A stretch of DNA of 38,960 nt, taken from positions 1 through 38,960 of the forward strand of contig NZ_MTAV01000029.1 of assembly GCF_002154695.1 (NCBI RefSeq), written 5' to 3'. Within the stretch, counting starts at the first letter, position 1. Each line of letters begins with the position of its first letter. Positions 1 to 8,340 of this stretch are shown here, piece by piece. A model generated the notes under the pieces. The model saw nothing but the letters and a program-made list of their open reading frames with translations, had not been told where the DNA came from and did no database searches. A program made the position numbers and the translations under genes. Origin of the DNA: Nostoc sp. T09 (lineage in GTDB: Bacteria > Cyanobacteriota > Cyanobacteriia > Cyanobacteriales > Nostocaceae).

Positions 1-163
1 AAGAAACAATGAAAATAACGATCTTGCGTTGTTTCAGCCTCTATTTTTAAGGCAGGTCTAGTGTTTATCTGTGGTTGTATTTTCAGAAAAGTGATTATCG
101 GTTTATGCAGTCTTATTTCAGACAAACACTAGACTTCTGGCAAAACTCTTGAATCCACATTCC

Positions 164-1114
164 TTAAGGCTGGATACTGTAACCACTCACATCAACCAAT
201 CGATAACCTTGACCCACAAGTTGGTCAAAGGTGCTTTGATACTGAGATGAAGTCAAACCATGTCGTGCTACCCAAGCTGGGCTACCAGATTTATCCCAAA
301 TAGCCGCATATCGGTCTTGTCCATTCACACTGTAACCGCTGACATGAACTAATCGATATCCCTGACCCACAAGTTGGTCGAAAGTCGCTTGATACTGAGA
401 TGATGTCAATCCATGTCGCGCCACCCAAGCTGAACCACCAGATTTATCCCAAATGGCGGCGTATCTAGCTTGTCCGTTGACACTGTAACCACTAACGTCA
501 ACCAATTTATACCCTTGTCCAACAAGTTGGTCAAAAGTGGCTTGATACTGAGATGATGTCAATCCATGTCGCGCTACCCAAGCTGGACCATCAGACTTCT
601 CCCAAATAGCGGCGTATCTGTCTTGTCCGTTGACACTGTAACCGCTGACATGAACTAATCGATATCCTTGACCAACTAGTTGATCGAAAGTGCTTTGATA
701 CTGAGATGAGTTCAAACCATGTCGCGCCACCCAAGCTGGTCCACCAGACTTCACCCAGATAGCAGCGTATCTGTCTTGTCCGTTGACACCATAACCATTG
801 ACATCAACTAATCGATAGCCTTGACCAACTAGTTGATCGAAAGTTGCTTGATATTGATCCGAGGTCATCCCGTGTCGTGCTTGCCAAGCTGAACTCCCAG
901 ATTTTACCCAAATAGCGGCATATCTATCTTGTGCGTTAGCGATCGCTTGGCGTCTACCTAGAGGAATTCTCTGTGCTAAGATTTCATTCTGCTTAATTAC
1001 GTCAATATTACCTAAATTACTAGCAGTGTGAACGGGAACTGCAAAAGCAGCATTGAGTAAAGATGAGAGTAAAACTGCACTAGAGGCAGTTATAGCTAAG
1101 GTGCGTTGAAGCAT
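164..1114 (-). CDS. Secreted five-repeat protein (BTRD1 / polyglycine-hydrolase-like structural repeats)
   Basis: The 316-residue product has a hydrophobic N-terminus ending near AAFA (about residue 25), which fits a signal peptide. A linker of about 37 residues follows, then five near-identical repeats of 51 residues (63-113, 114-164, 165-215, 216-266, 267-316). Each repeat has the pattern RYAAIW.KS..AWVARHG, then SQYQ.TFDQLVGQGY and V.GY. This matches the 'bacterial tandem repeat domain 1' family, also called polyglycine-hydrolase-like structural repeat. In larger proteins of that family such repeats accompany a serine-hydrolase domain, but none is present here, so the protein is repeat only. 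It is likely exported; binding or structural role is inference. The start is the only Met before the signal peptide and lacks a clear Shine-Dalgarno. No operon partner is visible. Confidence 0.85.
   Translation of the reverse strand: MLQRTLAITASSAVLLSSLLNAAFAVPVHTASNLGNIDVIKQNEILAQRIPLGRRQAIANAQDRYAAIWVKSGSSAWQARHGMTSDQYQATFDQLVGQGYRLVDVNGYGVNGQDRYAAIWVKSGGPAWVARHGLNSSQYQSTFDQLVGQGYRLVHVSGYSVNGQDRYAAIWEKSDGPAWVARHGLTSSQYQATFDQLVGQGYKLVDVSGYSVNGQARYAAIWDKSGGSAWVARHGLTSSQYQATFDQLVGQGYRLVHVSGYSVNGQDRYAAIWDKSGSPAWVARHGLTSSQYQSTFDQLVGQGYRLVDVSGYSIQP
167..928 (-). repeat. Five tandem 153-bp coding repeats
   Basis: Codons 63-316 of the repeat protein are five in-frame copies of a 153-bp unit (the last is one codon shorter). 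The copies remain very similar at DNA level, so recent expansion or gene conversion is likely and copy number may vary between strains. Confidence 0.85.
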
Positions 1115-2095
1115 ATTAGTAAAATAAATTTTTCAGAGTGTATATGTTTGGCTTTTTCAGCCACACTAGCTAAATAGGTTGGTGTTGAATTTTTTATGCA
1201 GTACTCAGGTAGCAGTGCTGACGATTTCAAATAAGTTGTATAGAAAGGTCACCTTGAATGATAAAATTATTTTATTAATTATTTGTCAATAATCAATTAA
1301 CATTAGATATATGGTAAGTAAACTTCACTAGCTACCTGATAGTTGCGAACTGGTAAAGTTATGATACTTACTTGCAATCAACCAGACAATAAAAGCAATT
1401 ACTTCACTGACTTAAGTTGGGAAAAGTCATTATTACAAGACAATGTATCCAAGGCAACAAAATAATTAAAACTGGATTCAACGAGGACTAATCGCTTACC
1501 TAAAAATAGCTCAAATATATATATCAGAAGGCTGATGCTTATAGTAGGAGCCAGAATCTTTTATAAGAAATAAACTGAATTTCTCAAATTTGATACATTT
1601 ATTGTAAAATTTTTCAAAGTTATTATGTGCGCAACCGGACAGACTATGGTTTACTTTATAAGTAAGCTTAGAAGAAGGTTGTTAGCAATAAATAGTGTGC
1701 TGGTTGTACAAAAAATTTTAAAGTCGTTTTAGTAACGCTGACTTAACATAGCAGAAAACCAAATAATTATTAATGTTTTATATGCAAATATATTGTATAT
1801 AAAATTATGCTGTTTAAACATATATTTATTATTTAGATATTGATAAAAATATAATACTTAAGAATTATTTTAACTTAAGTTTTATACTTATTCTGGCAGA
1901 TGAGAAATACCAAAAGCTACCAGTATTATTATTAATAATTCCACAAGTTAATGATTATACCAATTCAATATAAACAAGCGCCAAACTAGGTTGCAAGCTT
2001 TGGCTGAAAGTGATTTCGGCGCTGCCTTATAAAGAAAAGGTATTAGAAATTTGCTAGCCAGAATTAATAAACCTAAGGAATGAGAGCGAGCTTTT
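1115..2095. other. 981-bp AT-rich intergenic region, no gene seen
   Basis: This stretch separates the divergent repeat-protein gene and glycosyltransferase-mutase gene, so it should contain both promoters. It is very AT-rich with runs of A/T around 1740-1900. I found no convincing coding region, RNA gene or long inverted repeat. Reading frames of about 35 and 64 codons exist but show no ribosome-binding site or recognisable family. Confidence 0.6.
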
Positions 2096-4531
2096 ATGCC
2101 CAGTGAAAAAGCTAAAGTCAAAAACAACGGTGTCAGTAACATTATTTCGCCGAACCAGCGTACAAGAAAGCGATCGCAGCTAGAAGAAACGCAATCATCA
2201 AGTACGTCACTGCTGCATTCAAGTTCATCAAATAAAAAGATTCAACCGACAGAAACCTTTAAAGATACTCCCGATATAATTTGCTTATCTCATTTGCGTT
2301 GGAATTTTGTTTATCAAAGACCACAACATCTTCTTAGCCGCTGCGCTCAAGGAAAGCGAGTATTCTTTATTGAGGAGCCAATTTTCTCCCCAGAACCTTT
2401 GGGAAGGTTAGAGATCAACGAAGATGGGAGTGGAGTAGTTGTGGTTGTGCCGCATCTACCAGAAGGTTTAAGCCAAGAAGCAATCAATGCAGATTTACAA
2501 CTGCTCATTGATGGTTTGTTTGCCGAGCAGAAGATCAACAAATACATTTGTTGGTATTACACACCAATGGCGATCGGTTTTACCCGCCACTTGCAACCTC
2601 AAGCCGTGGTGTACGATTGCATGGATGAATTGTCTGCATTCCACGGAGCATCTCCCACTTTAAAGAATTACGAAGCTGAACTATTTAACCGTGCAGACTT
2701 AGTATTTACAGGGGGACAAAGCCTTTACGAAAGTAAGGTGAATCAACACCCAAACGTCTATGCATTTCCTAGCAGTGTAGATGTCCCACACTTTAACCAA
2801 GCGAGAAATATTCAAGAACCAGCAGATCAAGCTCATATTCCTCATCCCCGTCTGGGATTTTTTGGTGTGATTGACGAGCGGATGGATATAGAATTGCTGC
2901 GTGGTATTGCCGATAGCCGTCCTGATTGGCATTTAGTAATTATTGGTCCAGTTGTCAAAATCGATCCAGCCGCTTTACCACAGCGCGAGAATATACATTA
3001 TCTTGGTAGCAAAGACTATAAACAGCTACCTGCATATTTGGCTGGGTGGGATTTAGCAATGCTGCCGTTTGCGCGCAACGAAGCAACACGCTTTATTAGC
3101 CCAACGAAGACTCCAGAGTATCTTGCCGCAGGTAGGCCTGTAGTATCTACCTCAATTCGAGATGTGGTGCGTCCCTACGGAGATTCAAAGTTGGTGCGAA
3201 TTGCAGACACAGTTTCTGAGTTCGTCGCCGCCGCCGAACAAGCAATGCAAGAAGACACAAGAGAATCAGAATGGTTGAGTCGAGTAGATACTTTTTTAGA
3301 AAAGATTTCTTGGGATCGTACCTGGGCATCAATGATGAAGCTGATTGACTCTGCCATTGCTACCCGTGATAGTGATGACATTAACTCCAGAGGTGCAGAG
3401 GCTAAATCAGCGCCAAATATTGTTACCAGAGATTTTGTCTTTGATTACTTGATTGTCGGTGCTGGTTTCTCTGGTAGTGTGATTGCCGAACGTTTGGCAA
3501 CTCAGTCTGGTAAAAAAGTGCTGGTTGTAGACAAGCGCAATCACATCGGCGGCAATGCTTACGATCATTATGACGATCATGGCATTCTCGTACACAAATA
3601 CGGCCCTCATATCTTTCACACCAACTCTCGCGAAGTCTTTGAATACCTTTCGCGCTTTACTCAGTGGCGTTCTTACGAACATCGCGTTCTTGCAAGTGTA
3701 GACGGGCAACTTGTTCCTATACCGATCAACCTCGACACCATCAACAAGTTGTATGGCATGAATCTCAATTCATTTGAGGTAAAGGAATTTTATAACTCAC
3801 TTGCTGAACCAATCGAATACATCCGCACCTCAGAGGATGTGGTAGTGAGTAAAGTTGGTCGAGAACTGTATGAAAAGTTTTTCCGTGGTTACACGCGCAA
3901 GCAATGGGGACTCGATCCATCGGAACTTGATAAATCAGTAATTGCTCGGATACCTACTCGCACCAACCGTGACAACCGCTATTTCACCGATAGTTACCAA
4001 GCAATGCCACTGCATGGCTTTACCCGGATGTTCGAGAATATGCTCAATCACCCGAACATCAAGGTAATGCTGAACACAGATTATCGCGAAATCCAAAAAG
4101 CCATACCTTGCCGTGAGATGGTCTACACAGGCCCAGTTGACGAGTTCTTTGATTATCGCTACGGCAAATTACCGTATCGTTCGCTTGATTTTAAGCATGA
4201 GACACACAATATACCCGTGTTTCAATCAGCGCCAGTGATTAACTATCCGAATGAACAGCTTTATACCCGGATAACAGAGTTTAAGTACTTAACTGGGCAG
4301 GAACACTCTAAAACTAGTATTGTGTACGAGTTTCCCAAGGCTGAGGGCGATCCTTACTATCCTGTACCGCGTCCTGAAAATAACGAAATGTACAAGCAAT
4401 ATAAGGCGCTGTCTGATTCCACACCAGGAGTATATTTTGTTGGCAGACTAGCGACCTACAAGTACTACAACATGGATCAATGTGTTGCTCAAGCTCTGGC
4501 TGTGTACAATCAAATTCCGGTTAAGAGTTAA
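2096..4531 (+). CDS. glf: Glycosyltransferase - UDP-galactopyranose mutase fusion
   Basis: The 811-residue protein carries two enzymes. Residues 1-55 are a polar, Ser-rich leader. Residues about 60-415 are a GT-B, family 4-like glycosyltransferase: it opens with SHLRWNFVYQRPQHLL and has the acceptor/donor region TKTPEYLAAGRPVVST near 337-352. Residues about 446-811 match UDP-galactopyranose mutase: dinucleotide motif VGAGFSG (454-460), HIGGNAYD, KYGPHIFHT (501-509) and RGYTRKQWG (597-605). The mutase part is about 366 residues, the full length of stand-alone bacterial Glf. The mutase interconverts UDP-galactopyranose and UDP-galactofuranose on reduced FAD; the fused transferase could pass the sugar to a glycan, but its real donor is inference. 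galE lies two genes downstream and supplies UDP-Gal. The ATG follows a weak AAGGA. Confidence 0.9.
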   Translation: MPSEKAKVKNNGVSNIISPNQRTRKRSQLEETQSSSTSLLHSSSSNKKIQPTETFKDTPDIICLSHLRWNFVYQRPQHLLSRCAQGKRVFFIEEPIFSPEPLGRLEINEDGSGVVVVVPHLPEGLSQEAINADLQLLIDGLFAEQKINKYICWYYTPMAIGFTRHLQPQAVVYDCMDELSAFHGASPTLKNYEAELFNRADLVFTGGQSLYESKVNQHPNVYAFPSSVDVPHFNQARNIQEPADQAHIPHPRLGFFGVIDERMDIELLRGIADSRPDWHLVIIGPVVKIDPAALPQRENIHYLGSKDYKQLPAYLAGWDLAMLPFARNEATRFISPTKTPEYLAAGRPVVSTSIRDVVRPYGDSKLVRIADTVSEFVAAAEQAMQEDTRESEWLSRVDTFLEKISWDRTWASMMKLIDSAIATRDSDDINSRGAEAKSAPNIVTRDFVFDYLIVGAGFSGSVIAERLATQSGKKVLVVDKRNHIGGNAYDHYDDHGILVHKYGPHIFHTNSREVFEYLSRFTQWRSYEHRVLASVDGQLVPIPINLDTINKLYGMNLNSFEVKEFYNSLAEPIEYIRTSEDVVVSKVGRELYEKFFRGYTRKQWGLDPSELDKSVIARIPTRTNRDNRYFTDSYQAMPLHGFTRMFENMLNHPNIKVMLNTDYREIQKAIPCREMVYTGPVDEFFDYRYGKLPYRSLDFKHETHNIPVFQSAPVINYPNEQLYTRITEFKYLTGQEHSKTSIVYEFPKAEGDPYYPVPRPENNEMYKQYKALSDSTPGVYFVGRLATYKYYNMDQCVAQALAVYNQIPVKS

Positions 4532-4558
4532 ATAATTCGTAATTAGAGCGGCTTTGTA

Positions 4559-4645
4559 AGTAGGGTGCGTTATGGACATTAGTCCTAACGCACCAAAAAT
4601 CTCGGATCGTGTGGTGCGTTAGCCTACGGCATAACACACCCTACT
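4559..4645. repeat. Nested palindromic element (MITE-like)
   Basis: Outer arms 4559-4574 and 4630-4645 are inverted copies with one mismatch (AGTAGGGTGCGTTATG). Inner arms 4584-4594 and 4612-4622 are perfect inverted copies (CTAACGCACCA). The sequence is of the kind scattered through cyanobacterial genomes. It lies just after the mutase gene and might also end transcription. Confidence 0.75.
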
Positions 4646-4767
4646 CCTAACCATTCAAGGTTTACTCAAAGCTGGATAGACAAGCCAGCGGCTTCCCGGA
4701 GGATAGAACTCGAAGGGAACGCATAAAGACATCAATAAAAATAAAATATCAGCTTGAGTTATAAATT

Positions 4768-6972
4768 ATGGCTTCTGCTTTCAACTCGACGCTCAACACT
4801 ACTAGATCGCAACTTCCTCTAGAAGTGTGGGCTGGTATCGAGTGTACGGTTAATCGTGTGGGTGAAGAGTATTTTGATCAGTTAGAACGCAATGGTCATG
4901 CAACGCGTTTGGATGATCTAGATTTATTTGCTGAACTAGGCATACAAGCCATCCGCTATCCAGTGCTGTGGGAACGGATAGCGCCTAACGGTTTGGAGAA
5001 TGCTGATTGGTCGTGGGCGGATGAACGACTAGAACGCTTGCGCGAACTCGGTATTCGTCCGATTGTGGGATTAGTACATCATGGCAGTGGGCCGCGTGAT
5101 ACCAGCTTGGTAGATCCAGAATTTCCTGAGAAATTAGCGGTGTTTGCTCGTGCAGTGGCAGAACGCTATCCTTGGATTACACATTACACACCGGTAAACG
5201 AGCCATTAACAACAGCACGATTTAGTGGGATGTACGGTCACTGGTATCCTCACGGCCAGGACGATTTAACTTTTGCCCGTGCTTTGTTAGGGGAGTGTCG
5301 GGCGATCGCTCTTTCGATGCAGGCAATCCGCGAAGTTAATCCCGATGCCCAACTCGTACAAACCGAGGATTTGGGTAAGACTTACAGTACACCAAAGCTG
5401 GCTTATCAAGCAGAATTTGAGAACGAGCGCCGCTGGTTAAGTTTAGATTTATTGTGTGGTCGAATCACTCCAACTCATCCCATGTGGGGTTACTTGCGTG
5501 ATTGTGGTGTCAGCGAGGCTGAATTAGAAGTATTTTTGCAAAATACCTGTCCACCTGACATCATCGGCATTAACCACTACCTGACGAGCGAGCGCTTTTT
5601 AGATGAGCATCTAGAAAATTATCCAGCTTGGACGCATGGCGGTAATGGGCGGGACAACTATGCAGATGTCGAGGCAGTGCGAGTCTGTGCAGAAGGTTTA
5701 GCAGGCCCGCGCACATTGCTCAAAGAGACATGGGAACGCTATCAACTACCCCTAGCTGTCACTGAAGTTCACCTCAGTTGCACCCGTGAAGAGCAATTAC
5801 GCTGGCTCAAAGAAGTGTGGAATGCAGCCCAAGAACTCCAAGATCGCGGTGCAGATGTTCGTGCTGTAACGGCTTGGGCACTTCTCGGCAGCTACGATTG
5901 GAATAGTTTACTAACTCGCGCTGTAGGATACTACGAGTCAGGCGTGTTTGATTTGCGATCGTTACGTCCTAGACCGACTGCGATCGCCAAAATGGTGCAA
6001 GATTTAGCCGCTCGGCGTCAACCCAATCATCCCCTACTTGATACCCCAGGATGGTGGCATCGACAAGAGCGCTTATTATATCCAGCAGTCAGTTGTTTAA
6101 AAGAAGAGGGAAAGAGTAATTTTGTCTCTGTGTCCTCTCGTCCCCTGGCGATTGTCGGAGCCACAGGCACTCTAGGCAAGGCTTTTGCTCGGTTGTGTGA
6201 AGTGCGAGGCATCTCATATCGCCTCTTAACACGCCAAGACATGGATATTGCCAATCCCGCTTCCGTTGATGCAGTGCTTACCGAATTACAACCTTGGGCA
6301 GTTGTGAACGCTGCGGGATACGTACGGGTAGACGATGCAGAACGCGAACCCCATATTTGTTTAAAGGTAAATGCTGAAGGTCCAGCGATTTTAGCTGCTG
6401 CTTGCGCTCAGCATAATGTAGCATTGCTGACTTTCTCATCAGATTTAGTATTTGATGGTGCTGTGTCTAATCCTTATGTCGAAAGTGATACAGTTGCCCC
6501 TCTCAATGTCTATGGGTGCAGCAAAGTTTTGGCAGAAAAGCTAGTATTGCAGGCTTATCCAGCATCCCTAGTAATTCGTACCAGTGCATTTTTTGGCCCG
6601 TGGGATGAGTACAACTTCGTCACCATCGCCCTACGACAATTAGCTGCTGGTAATAGTTTTGTAGCCGCAGAAGACGCGATCGTCTCGCCTACCTATGTGC
6701 CGGATCTTGTTCATACCAGCCTAGATTTGCTGATTGATGGCGAGAACGGTTTGTGGCACTTGGCTAATAAAGGCGCTGTAGCTTGGGCCGATTTGGCACG
6801 GTTAGCAGCGCAAAAAGCAGGCGTGAGTGTCAGCAGTCTAATTTCTGTGCCTACACAAGAACTGGGTTTTATTGCTCCCCGCCCAGCTTACAGTGTTCTT
6901 GGTAGCAGTCGAGGTGAATTAATGCCACACCTTGATAGTGCAATTTCTCGCTACTTGGAAGAAAGAACGTAG
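4768..6972 (+). CDS. GH1-type glycosidase fused to RmlD-like (dTDP-4-dehydrorhamnose reductase) domain
   Basis: The 734-residue protein has two modules. Residues about 18-425 resemble family 1 glycoside hydrolases: TPVNEP gives the acid/base Glu135, and VTEVH places a candidate nucleophile at Glu323 (TE.H instead of the usual TENG). Residues about 448-734 are an extended SDR of the RmlD type: nucleotide motif GATGTLG (454-460), VNAAGYVRVDDAE, SSDLVFDG, and catalytic Tyr572 and Lys576 in YGCSK. RmlD enzymes reduce dTDP-4-keto-6-deoxyhexoses at the end of dTDP-rhamnose synthesis, but rmlA, B and C are not in this window, so the substrate is open. It lies 236 bp after the glycosyltransferase-mutase gene and 59 bp before galE, which suggests joint work on a surface glycan. 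Both active sites look intact. Confidence 0.85.
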   Translation: MASAFNSTLNTTRSQLPLEVWAGIECTVNRVGEEYFDQLERNGHATRLDDLDLFAELGIQAIRYPVLWERIAPNGLENADWSWADERLERLRELGIRPIVGLVHHGSGPRDTSLVDPEFPEKLAVFARAVAERYPWITHYTPVNEPLTTARFSGMYGHWYPHGQDDLTFARALLGECRAIALSMQAIREVNPDAQLVQTEDLGKTYSTPKLAYQAEFENERRWLSLDLLCGRITPTHPMWGYLRDCGVSEAELEVFLQNTCPPDIIGINHYLTSERFLDEHLENYPAWTHGGNGRDNYADVEAVRVCAEGLAGPRTLLKETWERYQLPLAVTEVHLSCTREEQLRWLKEVWNAAQELQDRGADVRAVTAWALLGSYDWNSLLTRAVGYYESGVFDLRSLRPRPTAIAKMVQDLAARRQPNHPLLDTPGWWHRQERLLYPAVSCLKEEGKSNFVSVSSRPLAIVGATGTLGKAFARLCEVRGISYRLLTRQDMDIANPASVDAVLTELQPWAVVNAAGYVRVDDAEREPHICLKVNAEGPAILAAACAQHNVALLTFSSDLVFDGAVSNPYVESDTVAPLNVYGCSKVLAEKLVLQAYPASLVIRTSAFFGPWDEYNFVTIALRQLAAGNSFVAAEDAIVSPTYVPDLVHTSLDLLIDGENGLWHLANKGAVAWADLARLAAQKAGVSVSSLISVPTQELGFIAPRPAYSVLGSSRGELMPHLDSAISRYLEERT

Positions 6973-7009
6973 GACAAGGGGGATGAGGGAGATGAGGGGG
7001 AGAAAAACT

Positions 7010-7037
7010 AATGACAAATGACAAATAACAAATGACA
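7010..7037 (+). repeat. Heptamer tandem repeat AATGACA, four units
   Basis: Units at 7010, 7017, 7024 (AATAACA) and 7031 form a short tandem repeat of 7 bp. The last unit contains the galE start codon. The complementary heptamer appears again at 35915-35970. Confidence 0.8.
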
Positions 7038-8021
7038 AACACTATTTTAGTAACGGGAGGAGCCGGATATATTGGCTCCCATGCTGTATTAGCCCTAAAA
7101 AATGCAGGTTATGAAGTAATTGTTTTAGATAATCTGTCGAACGGGCATCGAGAACTTGTAGAAGAAGTTTTGCAGGTAAAGTTGATTGTTGGAGATATGA
7201 GCGATCGCGCTCTTCTTGATGAGATATTTTCCACTCATAATATAGCTGCGGTGATGCATTTTGCCGCCTACATTGCTGTGGGTGAATCTGTTACTCATCC
7301 AGCCAAATATTACCAAAATAATGTTGTCGGTACTCTGACACTTTTAGAAGCAATGATAAAAGCGTCAGTCAACAAATTTATCTTTTCTTCTACTTGCGCT
7401 CTCTATGGTGTACCTCAGTTTATTCCTCTGACTGAAGACCATCCGCAAGACCCAATTAGTCCTTATGCTACTAGCAAGTGGATGGTAGAGCGAATCTTGT
7501 CTGATTTTGATACAGCCTACAATTTAAAGTCTGTACGTTTTCGCTATTTTAACGCCGCAGGTGCTGACCCCAATGGGTTGTTAGGTGAAGATCATGAACC
7601 AGAAACTCATCTCATACCATTAGTGCTACTAGCAGCTTTGGGTAAGCGTGAATCCATTTTTATTTTCGGCACTGATTACCCTACCTCAGATGGTACTTGC
7701 ATCCGGGATTATATTCATGTAACTGACTTAGCACAAGCACATATTTTAGGTTTGGAATATCTGCTCAAAGGCGGAGAAAGCGAAGTATTTAATTTGGGAA
7801 ATGGTAGTGGTTTTTCAGTCAAGGAAGTAATAGAAACTACTAAAAAAGTAACAGGAAAAGAAATCAAAATTGAAGAACGCGATCGCCGTCCTGGAGACCC
7901 TCCAATTTTGGTTGGCAGTAGCGATAAAGCAAGACAAAAATTAGGTTGGCAGCCTCAATACCCAAATTTAGACGAAATTATTAGCCACGCTTGGCAATGG
8001 CATCAGAAACGGCATGATTAA
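7032..8021 (+). CDS. galE: UDP-glucose 4-epimerase
   Basis: This is a 329-residue extended SDR of normal GalE length. It shows the NAD motif TGGAGYIGSH (8-17), the family signature DNLSNGH, HFAAYIAVGES (76-86), SSTCALYG (119-126) and catalytic Tyr145 and Lys149 in YATSK. It interconverts UDP-glucose and UDP-galactose in the cytoplasm. Here it probably feeds the upstream UDP-galactopyranose mutase, and it would also complete the Leloir pathway with galT (20002-21108). The start codon lies in a heptamer repeat and no Shine-Dalgarno is visible. Upstream in-repeat ATGs run quickly into a stop, so 7032 is the best start. The assignment is firm; a closely related sugar-nucleotide epimerase is the only alternative. 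Confidence 0.93.
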   Translation: MTNTILVTGGAGYIGSHAVLALKNAGYEVIVLDNLSNGHRELVEEVLQVKLIVGDMSDRALLDEIFSTHNIAAVMHFAAYIAVGESVTHPAKYYQNNVVGTLTLLEAMIKASVNKFIFSSTCALYGVPQFIPLTEDHPQDPISPYATSKWMVERILSDFDTAYNLKSVRFRYFNAAGADPNGLLGEDHEPETHLIPLVLLAALGKRESIFIFGTDYPTSDGTCIRDYIHVTDLAQAHILGLEYLLKGGESEVFNLGNGSGFSVKEVIETTKKVTGKEIKIEERDRRPGDPPILVGSSDKARQKLGWQPQYPNLDEIISHAWQWHQKRHD

Positions 8022-8340
8022 GTTGGATTTGTCAATAATTTGTAGTGTACACTACGTAGTTATAAATTTTTTACATATAATTTAGGTTTGCCCAAGCCTA
8101 ATTGTTAGGTGATTAACCTGACTCTGTTACTGTATTTATCTTAAGGTTAGAAAGAGCGGATTTTACTTTTGCACCTAAAGATAGAAACCAGGCAATATTT
8201 GCGTTGATAAAATAAGAACATAAAATTTAGATATTAATTTAAGTGGTTTTGCTGCTAAATGTCTGATTAACTAAGAATAACAGCTAAGAAACTACAATTA
8301 ATTTTCTAATTTAAGATGTAAGAAAGAAAGGGGTATCAGC
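8022..8340. other. Intergenic region galE-crtW, putative long crtW leader
   Basis: This 319-bp AT-rich stretch carries the NtcA-type promoter described separately. If that promoter is used, the crtW transcript has an untranslated leader of about 250 nt. I see no open reading frame or clear terminator in it. Confidence 0.5.
8042..8081 (+). promoter_or_regulatory. Candidate NtcA-activated promoter upstream of crtW
   Basis: GTAGTGTACACTAC (8042-8055) is a perfect 14-bp palindrome that fits the NtcA consensus GTA-N8-TAC exactly. A perfect -10 hexamer TATAAT (8076-8081) starts 20 nt after the site, the spacing known for class II NtcA-dependent promoters (about 20-24 nt to TAN3T). Transcription would start near 8088 and read toward crtW. 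Function is inferred from the pattern. Confidence 0.6.

Noticed and set aside
1-163. Start of the window examined for a gene end, tRNA or terminator
   Set aside because: No coding frame, tRNA-like fold or convincing hairpin could be seen.
1625-1732. 35-codon plus-strand frame in the first long gap
   Set aside because: AT-rich, no ribosome-binding site, no protein-like pattern; consistent with chance.
1948-2142. 64-codon minus-strand frame near the 5' end of the mutase gene
   Set aside because: It overlaps the start of a well-supported gene on the other strand and has no support of its own.
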